From Rhizobium sp. CF122 (GTDB lineage: Bacteria; Pseudomonadota; Alphaproteobacteria; Rhizobiales; Rhizobiaceae): a DNA stretch of 55,284 nt. This document shows positions 26,710 through 35,652 of this stretch, one piece after another. The stretch is taken from assembly GCF_000282035.1 (NCBI RefSeq), contig NZ_AKKA01000020.1, positions 1-55,284 of the forward strand, written 5' to 3'. Below the pieces are notes generated by a model that was given only the letters and a program-made list of their open reading frames with translations, was not told where the DNA came from and did not search any database. The stretch's first letter is position 1. Every line of letters begins with the position of its first letter. The translations under genes were made by a program, and so were the position numbers.

Positions 26710-26739
26710 CTGGTGGCATACCCCAGGATAAAAAAATGC
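26710..26739 (+). ncRNA. Candidate preQ1-I riboswitch overlapping the start codon
   Basis: The RNA has an H-type pseudoknot layout. Stem P1 is CUGG (26710-26713) with CCAG (26723-26726). The loop carries GCAU (26716-26719), which pairs with AUGC (26736-26739) after an A-rich linker AUAAAAAA. The layout and the ACCCCAG element closely resemble the Thermoanaerobacter preQ1-I aptamer (CUGGG...CCCCAG, then an A-rich tail). The second strand of P2 contains the AUG start codon and P1 covers the AGGA ribosome binding site, so ligand binding would block translation. The downstream gene imports a queuosine precursor. Identified by eye only. Confidence 0.62.
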
Positions 26740-27371
26740 TGACGACGCGCGCTACGCTTATCTATGTCGCACTGATGACGCTGGTCGTCGTCGCCTCGAA
26801 CTTCCTCGTGCAGTTCCCGCTGAATGCCGAGTTCGCCGGCATCAATCTGGCCGACATCCTGACCTGGGGTGCCTTCACCTATCCGGTCGCCTTCCTGATC
26901 ACCGATCTTACCAACCGTCAATTCGGCCCGCAGGCTGCCCGCAAGGTCGTCTTCGCCGGCTTCGTCGTCGGCGTGGCACTGTCCTTCTACACCTCGGTTC
27001 CGCGCATCGCGATCGCGTCCGGCTCGGCCTATCTCGCCGGCCAACTGCTCGATATTTCGGTTTTCAACCGCTTGCGCCGGCAGGCCTGGTGGCACGCCCC
27101 GCTCGTCGGCTCGCTGATCGGCTCGATGCTGGATACGGCGATCTTCTTCTCCTTCGCTTTCGCGGCCTTCTTCGTCCTCCTCGGCCCGAACGATCCCTTC
27201 GCGCTCGAATCCGCCCCGATCCTCGGCGTCTTCACCGCACAGGCGCCGCGCTGGATTTCCTGGGCAATCGGCGACTTCGCGGTGAAGATGATCGTCGGCC
27301 TCGTGATGTTGCTGCCCTACGGCGCACTGATGAACGTGCTGCGCCCGATGCAGGCCGCCACCGCCCGCTAG
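26736..27371 (+). CDS. yhhQ: Queuosine precursor transporter, YhhQ/VUT (COG1738) family
   Basis: An integral membrane protein of 211 residues with about six membrane segments, starting MLTTRATLIYVALMTLVVVASNFLVQFPL. The family signature FLITDLTNRQFGPQAARKVVFAG is present, with GDFAVKMIVGLVMLLPYGAL near the end. In E. coli YhhQ imports the queuosine precursors preQ0 and preQ1. The ribosome binding site AGGA and the start codon both lie in the candidate preQ1-I pseudoknot, which would give feedback control. A strong terminator follows at 27411. Confidence 0.9.
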   Translation: MLTTRATLIYVALMTLVVVASNFLVQFPLNAEFAGINLADILTWGAFTYPVAFLITDLTNRQFGPQAARKVVFAGFVVGVALSFYTSVPRIAIASGSAYLAGQLLDISVFNRLRRQAWWHAPLVGSLIGSMLDTAIFFSFAFAAFFVLLGPNDPFALESAPILGVFTAQAPRWISWAIGDFAVKMIVGLVMLLPYGALMNVLRPMQAATAR

Positions 27372-27410
27372 GCATGCGCGCCCGCCTAGAATTTCATTCC
27401 TAGGCTATTC

Positions 27411-27436
27411 GGCGGAGCTATCGCTCCGCCTTTTTT
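27411..27436 (+). terminator. Strong intrinsic terminator after yhhQ
   Basis: GGCGGAGC (27411-27418) and GCTCCGCC (27423-27430) form a perfect 8-bp stem with a TATC loop, followed directly by six T. It is the clearest intrinsic terminator in the window and lies 39 bases after the yhhQ stop. Confidence 0.9.
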
Positions 27437-27601
27437 ATCGGCAAGGACCCCGGGACGACTTGCCGAAAAGATACTCGCCGCGACACTTTGCGGCCACGCT
27501 CGAATGCAAAAAGAATCTATGTATGCCATGCACGGCGGTGGTAGTTGATGACGCTTTTATGACAGATAGTGTCGCAATCGCATCGAACCGGAGGACCAAT
27601 C

Positions 27602-27892
27602 GTGAGCGAGAAGCGGAAGCGAGTTTATGAGGCGCTCTTGGACGGCGCGACGGAAGGTCTTTCCGGCAAGGCGCTTTTCGATTTCGTGCTGGAACGGTGT
27701 CCCAAAGCCACCAGCAAGAAGATCGTGCGTGCCTCTTTGCTGGCCCTGACCGATCCTGACGTCACCGACCGGAACGTTCTGCATACTATCTACGCGCTCG
27801 CCATCGCCCACCGGATGGATGAAGTAGGCTCTACCGGCGATCCAGACGGCGATGAGAATCCGACGGAAAAGACCCCGTGCTGCGGAAACTGA
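27602..27892 (+). CDS. Small conserved hypothetical protein
   Basis: A 96-residue, mostly helical, soluble protein starting with GTG; GGAGG seven bases upstream decides the start. The core KRVYEALLDGATEGLSGKALFDFVLERCPKATSKKIVRASLLALTDPDVTDRNVLHTIYALAIAHRMDE looks like a compact helical domain, followed by a charged tail ending in CCGN. I recognise it only as a rhizobial hypothetical. It has its own region between a strong terminator and the SDR remnant. Confidence 0.72.
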   Translation: MSEKRKRVYEALLDGATEGLSGKALFDFVLERCPKATSKKIVRASLLALTDPDVTDRNVLHTIYALAIAHRMDEVGSTGDPDGDENPTEKTPCCGN

Positions 27893-27973
27893 AGAAGAAG
27901 CGCGCATCCGCTTCGGCGCCAGCAGAGGCTAAGCAGATCTGAGCCGGGAGCAGCGGGGCGAGAAGAACGCCGA

Positions 27974-28489
27974 TTGACCACCGAGCAGGATGCGCCGAGC
28001 GCCGCCTCTCCCCGCATCGCCTCCGAAGAGGCCGCCGCCGCGGCTGCATCGCGGGGCGTGCGCGCTATCGTCATCCGCCTGCCTCCGTCGGTTCATGGCG
28101 ACGGTGACCACGGCTTCGTGCCGTTGCTGATCGGCATCGCCCGCGCGAAGGGCCTTTCGGTCTATGCCGGCGAAGGAGGCAATCTCTGGGCCGCCGTGCA
28201 CAGACTGGACGCAGCCAGACTCTACAGGCTGGCGCTTGAAAAGGGCAAGGCGGGCATCCGCTATCATGGCGTCGCTGAAGAGGGCGTTCGCTTCCGGGAG
28301 ATCGCCGAGGTCATCAGCCGCCGGCTGAACGTGCCGGTCGTTTCCAAGTCTCCTGAGGAGGCGGCCGTACACTTCGGCTGGATTGCGTATTTCGCGGCGA
28401 TGGACAATCTCGCCTCGAGCAAGCGCACGCGCGAAGAACTGGGTTGGAAGGGCGCGGATATCGACCGGCCGGTCTATTTCGGCGGCTGA
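27974..28489 (+). pseudogene. Remnant of an NAD-dependent epimerase/SDR-family gene
   Basis: About 171 residues match the C-terminal half of an extended SDR protein: RGVRAIVIRLPPSVHGDGDHGFVPLLIGIARAKG, then AAVHRLDAARLYRLALEKGKAGIRYHGVAEEG and the typical ending DRPVYF. The N-terminal Rossmann part with the glycine-rich motif and the catalytic Tyr-x3-Lys is missing, and nothing upstream (27893-27973) encodes it. Compared with intact relatives I remember, the stretch between LGWK and DIDRP also lacks several residues. The only possible start is a TTG at 27974 without a ribosome binding site. It therefore looks like a truncated, probably non-functional copy. Confidence 0.75.
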
Positions 28490-28499
28490 CGCCGAGCGG

Positions 28500-29531
28500 T
28501 CATCTCTGCAGGCGAGCCGTGTCGCCGGCTCGCGGCTCCGTCAGCCGGAACTCCAGCATGAGATTGCGTTGCAGGATGGAGTGGTTGTCATCAGAGACGA
28601 TCACCACATGCGTGGTCCCATCCTCGGCCGCGAAGACATCCAGGCCTTCCATATTGTCGATCTGATAGCTGAAGTCACCCTGCAACAATATCTCGCCGTC
28701 CATGACAGCGCCGGGGCGGATGTCGGCAGCCTTGATGCGGCGGATGCGCATTCCGATGCCTTCTACGACGTTGAACCGCCGCTCCAGCAGCAAGAGGTCG
28801 CCATTCGGCAGGAAGGCTCCGTCCGTCGCGTCGAAATCGCCATAGTGAGCGAGCGACAGCCGTCCCTTCAACGGCCCGTCCAGAATCGCGGCATAGGCAT
28901 TGCCGTCCATGTCTAAGCTGCGTTCGGCCACGATTAACGTCCCGCCCTTGAGGGCACTGTCCACGGGAGAAACGGCGATGGTCTCAAAGCCGCGGTTGCC
29001 ACGCAGCGATCGTTCGGGGAACGGAATGGGAATGGTGTCGATCGCACGCGATGTCTCGAAGCCGGGGTCGGGATAGACGTCGACGCGGTGGTCCTGCTCG
29101 AAGGAAACGAGAATCCGGTCGCCATGCAGCGCGATACCCTCGGCATCCATATACCCCTTGCCTTCAAAGCTCTGCTCGTCGCGATTCTTCATCGGGGTGA
29201 TCACGACATCGGCGAGGCCGGACAGGCGCCCTTGAGGATCGCGCTCGATGCGCCCGGTCATCCAGTGGCCGGTGTCGAGCACGCCGACAAAATGCGTTCG
29301 GTCCGATCGAAAGCGGATCGATGACAGCGAGCCGAACAGCCGCTGCGGCGAGACCATTTCCAGCCCGCCGAGGAATTCGAGGGGACCGAAGCGAGTTTTG
29401 TCGGAACCGATCTTGAAATCGGTGATGACGCGGCCGCGGACCTCGACGTCACCATCGGCAAGCGCTGGCAGCGTGAGAGCCGCCAGGCCGAGGGCGACTG
29501 AGATCAGCCGGGCGAACGGCTTTCGGAGCAT
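28500..29531 (-). CDS. Phytase-like / esterase-like domain protein, exported
   Basis: A 343-residue protein with a signal peptide (cleavage after TLPALA near residue 25) and a beta-propeller of the esterase-like-activity-of-phytase type: LGGLEM, GLADVVITPMK, YMDAEGIALHGDRILVSFEQDHRV, NRGFETIAVSP and DGAFLPNGDLLLLERRF mark successive blades. The substrate is unknown; the family name does not prove phytase activity. The gene follows cobT on the same strand with only 21 bases between, so it is probably in the cobS-cobT operon, although no link to cobalamin is known. Confidence 0.85.
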   Translation of the reverse strand: MLRKPFARLISVALGLAALTLPALADGDVEVRGRVITDFKIGSDKTRFGPLEFLGGLEMVSPQRLFGSLSSIRFRSDRTHFVGVLDTGHWMTGRIERDPQGRLSGLADVVITPMKNRDEQSFEGKGYMDAEGIALHGDRILVSFEQDHRVDVYPDPGFETSRAIDTIPIPFPERSLRGNRGFETIAVSPVDSALKGGTLIVAERSLDMDGNAYAAILDGPLKGRLSLAHYGDFDATDGAFLPNGDLLLLERRFNVVEGIGMRIRRIKAADIRPGAVMDGEILLQGDFSYQIDNMEGLDVFAAEDGTTHVVIVSDDNHSILQRNLMLEFRLTEPRAGDTARLQR

Positions 29532-29552
29532 CCAGAAAGCGTCCTTTCGCGG

Positions 29553-31454
29553 TTAGCTGGCGCGACGGAGGCGACCGCCCCGCGGCTGGACGGACTTGTC
29601 TTCGAAGAGCGACGCAAGCTGCTCCGTCATGGCGCCGGCCAGCTCGTCTGCATCGACGATCGTCACGGCGCGCCTATAATAGCGCGTCACGTCGTGGCCG
29701 ATGCCGATCGCCAGAAGCTCGACCGGCGAACGCGTCTCGATCCGATCGATGACGGCGCGCAGATGGCGCTCCAGGTAGTTGCCCGGATTGACCGACAGCG
29801 TCGAATCGTCGACCGGCGCACCGTCGGAGATCATCATCAGGATGCGGCGCTGCTCGCGACGGGCGAGCAGGCGATTGTGCGCCCAGATCAGCGCCTCGCC
29901 GTCGATGTTCTCCTTGAGCAGGCCCTCGCGCATCATCAGGCCGAGATTGGCGCGCGCCCGGCGCCAGGGAGCATCGGCGGACTTGTAGATGATGTGGCGC
30001 AGGTCGTTGAGGCGACCCGGCGTCTGCGGCTTGCCGCTACCAAGCCACTTCTCGCGCGCCTGCCCACCCTTCCAGGCCTTTGTGGTGAAGCCCAGGATCT
30101 CGACCTTGACGCCGCAACGCTCCAGCGTGCGGGCCAGGATATCGGCGCAGGTGGCTGCGACCGTGATCGGGCGGCCGCGCATCGAGCCCGAGTTGTCGAT
30201 TAGAAGCGTCACGACGGTGTCGCGGAACTGCGTGTCGCGCTCCATCTTGAAGGATAGCGCCTGCATCGGATCAATGATCATGCGCGTCAGACGCGCCGGG
30301 TCGAGATAGCCTTCCTCGAGATCGAAATCCCAGGAGCGGTTCTGCTGCGCCATCAGCCGGCGCTGCAGGCGGTTCGCGAGACGGCCGACCGCGCCCTGCA
30401 GGTGTGCCAGCTGCTTGTCGAGGAAGGCGCGCAGACGTTCCAACTCGGCGGCGTCGCAGAGCTCTTCGGCGGTGATCGTCTCGTCGAATTCCTCGGTGAA
30501 GACGTGGTAGTCGACCTTCTCGTTGACGTCGTCGAAGGGAGTGTTCGGACGGCGGGTTTCGCCCGGCGTCTCTGAATCTTCCTCGCCTTCCTCCTGCATG
30601 TCGTCGTCGGAGATTTCGGCGCCTTCGGTCTCGCCGTCCTCCATTTGCTCGTCGGCGACTTCGCTGTCCTCTACCGGCGCGGCGTCGGAACCGGCGTCGT
30701 CATCGACTTCGTCCTGATCCTGCTCGTCGCCGTTCGGCTGGTTTTCCTGATCAGATTCGTCATCGGATTCAGGATCGCTGTCGTCGTCGCCATACTCTTC
30801 CGCCATCTCCATGGCCGAGAGCATGTGGCGGATCACCTTGGAAAAGGCCTGCTGGTCGCTGATGACACCGGGAAGGTTGTCGAGGTCGGATCCGGCCTTC
30901 TCCTCGATGAAGGAGCGCCAGAGATCGAGCACCTTGCCCGCCGATGCGGGCGGCGTCTCGCCGGTCAGCTTCTCGCGCACCATCATGGCGACGGCTTCGC
31001 CGATCGGCGCATCCTCCTGCCGCTCGATGCCGGAGAAATTCGCCTTGGCGTATTTCTCCTCGGTCATCGATCGGAGGTTTGCAGCAACGCCTTCCATGCG
31101 CAGCGCACCGATCGATTCCACGCGCGCTTGCTCGACAGCGTCGAAGATCGCCCGCGCGTCGGAGCCTTGCGGCGCCATCGTCGCGTGCACCTTGTCGTCG
31201 TGGCACGCAAGCCTCAACGCCATCGAGTCGCCAAGCCCGCGCGTTACCGCCAGCTCATGCATCGTCGGACGCTTGGAAAGCTCCGGCAGACGAATCCGCT
31301 CGGCAGTCATTCCAGGACGTTCGTTGGCGAAGGTCACCTCGACGTCGCCGTCGCCGGCAATCGCGCGAACGCTGCCTGATATCGCCCGGCGCAACGGCTC
31401 GACGTCGACTGGCGAACCCGGCTTTGCTTTCGAATTGTCACCGCGAGCTGCCAT
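29553..31454 (-). CDS. cobT: Aerobic cobaltochelatase subunit CobT
   Basis: Part of the CobN-CobS-CobT complex that inserts cobalt into hydrogenobyrinic acid a,c-diamide in the aerobic B12 pathway. The 633-residue protein has a helical N-terminal domain (about 1-210), a long acidic linker full of Asp/Glu/Gln (about 220-300), and a C-terminal von Willebrand A domain. The metal-ion-dependent adhesion site DNSGS is at 420-424 in [13 protein letters not shown]. Length and order match CobT of Pseudomonas denitrificans and rhizobia. It follows cobS by 12 bases. The large subunit cobN is not in the window. Confidence 0.95.
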   Translation of the reverse strand: MAARGDNSKAKPGSPVDVEPLRRAISGSVRAIAGDGDVEVTFANERPGMTAERIRLPELSKRPTMHELAVTRGLGDSMALRLACHDDKVHATMAPQGSDARAIFDAVEQARVESIGALRMEGVAANLRSMTEEKYAKANFSGIERQEDAPIGEAVAMMVREKLTGETPPASAGKVLDLWRSFIEEKAGSDLDNLPGVISDQQAFSKVIRHMLSAMEMAEEYGDDDSDPESDDESDQENQPNGDEQDQDEVDDDAGSDAAPVEDSEVADEQMEDGETEGAEISDDDMQEEGEEDSETPGETRRPNTPFDDVNEKVDYHVFTEEFDETITAEELCDAAELERLRAFLDKQLAHLQGAVGRLANRLQRRLMAQQNRSWDFDLEEGYLDPARLTRMIIDPMQALSFKMERDTQFRDTVVTLLIDNSGSMRGRPITVAATCADILARTLERCGVKVEILGFTTKAWKGGQAREKWLGSGKPQTPGRLNDLRHIIYKSADAPWRRARANLGLMMREGLLKENIDGEALIWAHNRLLARREQRRILMMISDGAPVDDSTLSVNPGNYLERHLRAVIDRIETRSPVELLAIGIGHDVTRYYRRAVTIVDADELAGAMTEQLASLFEDKSVQPRGGRLRRAS

Positions 31455-31466
31455 GATCGGTCGGCC

Positions 31467-32459
31467 TCAGGCCTCCAGAACGATGTTGGCGGCGCTTTCC
31501 TTCAGCTCGACGCCAAAAGCGCGCTGATAGTGCTCGGCCACCAGCGGGCGCTCCAACTCGTCGCACTTGTTGAGGAAGGTAACGCGGAAGGCGAAGGCGA
31601 GGTCGCCGAAGATCTCGGCGTTCTCAGCCCAGGTGATCACGGTGCGGGGGCTCATGACGGTCGACAGGTCGCCGTTCATGAAGGAAGCGCGGGTCAGATC
31701 GGCAACGCGGACCATCTTGGACACGGTATCGCGCCCATTCTTGTCCTTGCCGAAGCTCTTCACCTTGGAAGCGACGATGTTCACTTCATGGTCGTGCGGC
31801 AGGTAGTTCAGTGTCGTCACGATCGACCAGCGGTCCATCTGTGCCTGGTTGATCTGCTGCGTGCCGTGATAGAGGCCGGTGGTGTCACCGAGGCCGATCG
31901 TGTTTGCCGTGGCAAACAGCCGGAATGCCGGGTGCGGACGGATGACGCGGCTCTGGTCGAGCAGCGTCAGGCGGCCGGACGATTCCAGCACGCGCTGGAT
32001 GACGAACATCACGTCGGGGCGGCCGGCGTCGTACTCATCGAAGACGAGCGCGACGTTGTGCTGGTAGGCCCAGGGCAGAATGCCGTCCTTGAATTCCGTG
32101 ACCTGCAAACCGTCCTTCAGAACGATCGCGTCCTTGCCAACGAGGTCGATGCGGCTGACATGGCTGTCGAGGTTGATACGCACGCACGGCCAGTTGAGGC
32201 GGGCTGCGACCTGCTCGATATGCGAGGACTTGCCCGTGCCGTGGTAGCCGGAGATCATCACGCGCCGGTTATGGGCGAAGCCAGCAAGAATGGCGAGCGT
32301 CGTCTCGCGGTCGAAGAGATAGTCGGGGTCGAAATCCGGAACATAGGCGCTGCCCTGGCTGTAGGCCGGAACGCGAATGTCGGAATCAATGCCAAAGACC
32401 TCCCTGACCGAAACGGTGGTGTCCGGAATCTCCGAAATATCAAGGTCAATCTTGCTCAT
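31467..32459 (-). CDS. cobS: Aerobic cobaltochelatase subunit CobS
   Basis: AAA+ ATPase that drives the cobalt chelatase with CobT. The 330-residue protein has Walker [10 protein letters not shown] (71-79), Walker B LVFDEYD (138-144), sensor 1 LFATANT, and the arginine-finger region QAQMDRWS. Two adjacent ATG codons exist (32462 and 32459); GGAG gives better spacing to the second, which yields the family start [25 protein letters not shown]. First gene of the cobS-cobT unit. No cobalamin riboswitch was seen in its leader. Confidence 0.95.
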   Translation of the reverse strand: MSKIDLDISEIPDTTVSVREVFGIDSDIRVPAYSQGSAYVPDFDPDYLFDRETTLAILAGFAHNRRVMISGYHGTGKSSHIEQVAARLNWPCVRINLDSHVSRIDLVGKDAIVLKDGLQVTEFKDGILPWAYQHNVALVFDEYDAGRPDVMFVIQRVLESSGRLTLLDQSRVIRPHPAFRLFATANTIGLGDTTGLYHGTQQINQAQMDRWSIVTTLNYLPHDHEVNIVASKVKSFGKDKNGRDTVSKMVRVADLTRASFMNGDLSTVMSPRTVITWAENAEIFGDLAFAFRVTFLNKCDELERPLVAEHYQRAFGVELKESAANIVLEA

Positions 32460-32774
32460 CATGTCTCCAAGGCGGGTGACCGACACCCGACCATACTGTC
32501 TCAGCCCATATCGCTACCATGACGCCGCAGATCAGGTCCGCGCCCGCTCATGTCGGAACGTCGGCGATGCTTCTCCGGGACTGAAACGAAACCTCGGGGG
32601 CGACAAAATCCATCGCTTGCGAGCATTCTTGAACAAAGTCCCGGACAAGAAACGCCGCGCCCGGAAGTGGCCGAGGCGCCTGTGGGACAAACGCAGAAAG
32701 TTATGCCGCGGTTGCCTGCGGCCTCAGCCGATTTGGGACCATACCTGATTGAAGACCAAGAGCAAGGACGGGAA
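32460..32774. other. 315-base gap upstream of cobS, no gene seen
   Basis: Lies between the 3' end of the J-domain gene and the cobS start, both on the minus strand, so it should hold the cobS promoter and the J-domain terminator. No convincing small ORF, RNA gene or B12-riboswitch box was found. A small GC-rich hairpin (GCCGC...GCGGC) occurs near 32703-32720 without a T run. Confidence 0.6.
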
Positions 32775-33386
32775 CTAACAAAAACCGTTCTGCTTCAATA
32801 ATTGATAGGCCTGGATGACGGCGCGGAACCGCTCTTCCGAACCGCGGTCGCCACCATTGGCGTCGGGATGGTGCTTCTTGACCAGTTCCTTGTAGCGGCT
32901 CTTGATCTCCGAGGAGGTCGCGCTAGCATCGAGACCCATCGTGTCGAAAGCCTTAGCTTCTAGGCTTTTCAGCTTGCGCTGTTCGGGAAAGCGGGGACCG
33001 CTGCCCTTGGTGCCGTTGACGAAGCCGAAGGGATCTCGCACGCGATATGAACCCGACCGCAGATCGGAATGCAGCGGGCTGTTCTTGGCGGCCTTGTTCA
33101 CGCCGACCGTCCAGGTCGGGCGATGTCCGGTAATCGCTTCCTTCTGGTAGCGCGCAATCTCGCCGTCGGAGAGGCCTGAGAAGTAGTTGTACCCCTTGTT
33201 GTATTCCTTCACGTGCTCGAAGCAGAAGAGAAAGAACTGCCCCTCGGCATTGCGTCCGACAGGAGCGCGATGCACGCCTTTCTTGTCGCAGCCATCCCAC
33301 TGACAGGCGGGGGGGGCCTGTTCGGTTTCCTGCTCGCGTTTGCGGCGGGTGCGGATGCGGTCGAAATATTTGGAATCGAGTCTCAT
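32775..33386 (-). CDS. J-domain protein with N-terminal zinc-finger-like motif
   Basis: A 203-residue protein with the J domain at its C-terminus (about 148-203), containing the HPD motif at 173-175, so it should stimulate an Hsp70 partner. The N-terminal part has a C-x4-C-x5-H...C-x2-H arrangement (Cys28, Cys33, His39, Cys55, His58) that could bind zinc. It is not canonical DnaJ: the Gly/Phe linker and the four CxxCxGxG repeats are missing. The frame runs open upstream, but MRLDSKYFDRIR at 33386 is the natural start. An eight-C run lies in the coding strand near residues 24-26. Divergent from bolA. Confidence 0.88.
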   Translation of the reverse strand: MRLDSKYFDRIRTRRKREQETEQAPPACQWDGCDKKGVHRAPVGRNAEGQFFLFCFEHVKEYNKGYNYFSGLSDGEIARYQKEAITGHRPTWTVGVNKAAKNSPLHSDLRSGSYRVRDPFGFVNGTKGSGPRFPEQRKLKSLEAKAFDTMGLDASATSSEIKSRYKELVKKHHPDANGGDRGSEERFRAVIQAYQLLKQNGFC

Positions 33387-33486
33387 GGCGGCACTAATTA
33401 TGGGCCTGTAGCGAGGCCACAACAAGAATTGACAAACCGGAATGTTGCTGGCTTGGTGGGAACCTTTTTCGCAAAGCAACGAGACC

Positions 33487-33768
33487 ATGACCCTGCAGAC
33501 CCGAATCGAAGAAAAGCTGACCGCCGCGTTCGCGCCCGAGCGCCTCAGCGTCATCAATGAAAGCCATCTTCATGCGGGCCATCAGCCTGACATAACGGGG
33601 ACAGGCGAGACCCATATGCGGGTGCGCATCGTGTCCGCCAAATTTGCCGGCATGCCACGACTGGCGCGGCACCGTGCGATCACAGAGCTTTTGAAACCAG
33701 AACTGGATGCGGGACTGCATGCGCTTGCCGTGGAGCCCGCAGCGCCCGGCGAACCGGTGCGCTGGTAG
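33487..33768 (+). CDS. bolA: BolA family protein
   Basis: A 93-residue protein of the BolA fold: MTLQTRIEEKLTAAFAPERLSVINESHLHAGH followed by THMRVRIVSAKFAGMPRLARHRAITELLKPEL, including the conserved histidine and the FxG(M)xRLxRHRxI signature. BolA proteins work with monothiol glutaredoxins on iron-sulfur and iron homeostasis. The frame extends upstream to 33442, but the ATG at 33487 gives the family start. Divergence from the J-domain gene is common in rhizobia. Confidence 0.93.
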   Translation: MTLQTRIEEKLTAAFAPERLSVINESHLHAGHQPDITGTGETHMRVRIVSAKFAGMPRLARHRAITELLKPELDAGLHALAVEPAAPGEPVRW

Positions 33769-33824
33769 GCGGCTGTCCCTATATAGGAAGCGCACCGCTC
33801 CTTCGGAAGAGCGCCGGACAGTTG

Positions 33825-34304
33825 TCAGCGGACAAGAAGTGCCGTGCCATAGAGCCCGAGCGCGAAGAAGGTATGGGCGACGAGATTGAGGACGCGCACC
33901 TTGTTCGGATTGGGCGTCTTTGAGGCGGCGACGCCAAGCCCCATGCCCGGCTGCATCAAAAACCAGCCGGCACCGACGGTGACGATGGCGAAGATCCAGG
34001 CCGGCAGGAAGGTCGGTGTGTCGAGCCAGGCGGAGCCGACGAGCAGCACGAGCAGCAGTCCGTAGATGATGCCGACGGCATAATGGCCGATCCAGCCGAG
34101 CGCCTGCTCGTGGCGATAGGGTTCGGCAGTATTGATGTCATCGTGGAAGACGCGCCCCTTGGCGACTTCCTTGAACCAGCGACCGGCCGGCGCCCAGTTC
34201 GGCAGGCCGCCGCCGGTTATCGCGCCGTAAATCACCGTCCAGATGTCCATGAGCGCGGTCGCGCCGATACCGACAATCACAGAACGCCAGATAATATCGA
34301 GCAT
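33825..34304 (-). CDS. DUF2938 membrane protein
   Basis: A 159-residue inner-membrane protein with about four or five hydrophobic segments, starting MLDIIWRSVIVGIGATALMDIWTVIYGAITGG. The central motif FHDDINTAEPYRHEQALGWIGHYAVGIIYG with paired His residues and the end NLVAHTFFALGLYGTALLVR are typical of DUF2938. The function is unknown. GGGA six bases before ATG 34304 decides the start. It is convergent with bolA and lies downstream of the aro/CorC gene group on the same strand. Confidence 0.85.
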   Translation of the reverse strand: MLDIIWRSVIVGIGATALMDIWTVIYGAITGGGLPNWAPAGRWFKEVAKGRVFHDDINTAEPYRHEQALGWIGHYAVGIIYGLLLVLLVGSAWLDTPTFLPAWIFAIVTVGAGWFLMQPGMGLGVAASKTPNPNKVRVLNLVAHTFFALGLYGTALLVR

Positions 34305-34341
34305 AGGAAATCCCATTAAGAAATGCCGGATCGGCGGAAGG

Positions 34342-35652
34342 TCAGGCCGGCCCGGCCTCGTTTTCCTCCGCCGGCCGGATGCGAAGCTTCGTGATGCGGT
34401 TCTTCTCACGCTTCATAACGATGAAGCGCTTTTCGTGGAAAGTGAAGGCCTGACGCTCTTCCGGGATCGTCATCGACTCGTGAATGACAAGGCCGGCGAT
34501 CGTCGTCGCCTCCTCGTCCGGCAGATGCCAGTCGAGAGCGCGGTTGAGATCGCGGATCGGGACGTTGCCATCGACCACGATCGAACCGTCCGCCTCCTGG
34601 CGCACGCCCTGTATATCGATGTCGTGCTCGTCGGCAATATCGCCGACGATCTCCTCGAGGATGTCCTCCAGCGTCACAATGCCCTGCACCTCGCCGTATT
34701 CGTCGACGACCACGGCAAAGTGCTGCTTGCGGCGCAGGAAGGCGTTGAGCTGGGCTTCGAGACTGGTGCTGTCAGGCACGAACCACGGCTTCTGGGCAAT
34801 CTTGGCGATATCGAGATGTTCCGGCTCGGCATCGCGCTCGGCGAGCGCCCGCAGCAGGTCCTTGGAGTGAACCACGCCGATGATGTTGTCCGTCGAGCCG
34901 CGCCAGAGCGGCATGCGGGTAAAGGGGCTTTCGAGGATCGTCCGCACGACCACCTCAGGAGGATCGTCCGCATTGATCGCCCGCATCGCCATACGGTGGA
35001 CCATGATGTCGGAGAGCTCGAGCTCGCCGAGATCGAGGACGCCGCCCAGCCGATCACGGTCTGCCTTGACGAATGATCCCTCGCGATGCAGCAGATCGAC
35101 GGCGCCGCGCAGCTCCTCGTGGGCGGAGAGCATCGAGGTCTCCCGCGAGAGATTGATACCGAAGAGCGAGAGAAGCCGGCGCACGATCGCATTGACAAAG
35201 GAGGACAGCGGGCCGACGACCGCGACGAACAGCTTGACCGCATAGGCGACATTGAGCGCAAACCGATCCGGCGTCGAAATCGCCCAGCTTTTCGGCAGCA
35301 CTTCGGCGAAGATGACCAGGATGACGGTCATTGCGAGAGTGGCAAGCGCCACGCCGGAGTTGCCGAAGAGGCCGAGAAAAAGGCTAGTCGCCAGCGACGA
35401 AGACAGGATGTTAGCCAGATTGTTGCCGATCAGCAGCGCACCGATCAGCCGGTCACGGCGTTCGATTAGCTGGCGCACCAGCCCCGCGCGCTCCTCGCCA
35501 TTGGCTTCAAGCGTGTGGATGCGGCTGCGGGAGACCGCCGTCAGCGCCGTCTCCGAGCCGGAGAAGAACGCGGACATGAGCACGAGGGCCACGATGGAGA
35601 CAATTTCCGGCCAGTATGCGGAAAGAAATGCCAACGTGCCGTCGAGGGTCAT
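34342..35652 (-). CDS. HlyC/CorC-type transporter with CNNM and CBS domains
   Basis: A 436-residue inner-membrane protein. The CNNM domain (about 1-195) has four membrane segments and the typical FFSGSETALTAVSRSRI and GNNLANILSSSLAT stretches. Two CBS domains (about 210-340) carry DIMVHR, TRMPLWRGSTDNIIGVVHSKDLL and HFAVVVDEYGEVQGIVTLEDILEEIVGDI. A CorC_HlyC C-terminal domain (about 355-425) follows. Family members act in magnesium efflux or transport regulation. Its ATG overlaps the aroB stop by 4 bases, so it is in the aroK-aroB operon, a normal rhizobial layout. Confidence 0.93.
   Translation of the reverse strand: MTLDGTLAFLSAYWPEIVSIVALVLMSAFFSGSETALTAVSRSRIHTLEANGEERAGLVRQLIERRDRLIGALLIGNNLANILSSSLATSLFLGLFGNSGVALATLAMTVILVIFAEVLPKSWAISTPDRFALNVAYAVKLFVAVVGPLSSFVNAIVRRLLSLFGINLSRETSMLSAHEELRGAVDLLHREGSFVKADRDRLGGVLDLGELELSDIMVHRMAMRAINADDPPEVVVRTILESPFTRMPLWRGSTDNIIGVVHSKDLLRALAERDAEPEHLDIAKIAQKPWFVPDSTSLEAQLNAFLRRKQHFAVVVDEYGEVQGIVTLEDILEEIVGDIADEHDIDIQGVRQEADGSIVVDGNVPIRDLNRALDWHLPDEEATTIAGLVIHESMTIPEERQAFTFHEKRFIVMKREKNRITKLRIRPAEENEAGPA

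Noticed and set aside
32460..32774. Cobalamin riboswitch in front of cobS
   Set aside because: No B12-box or the expected long multi-stem structure could be found in the leader.
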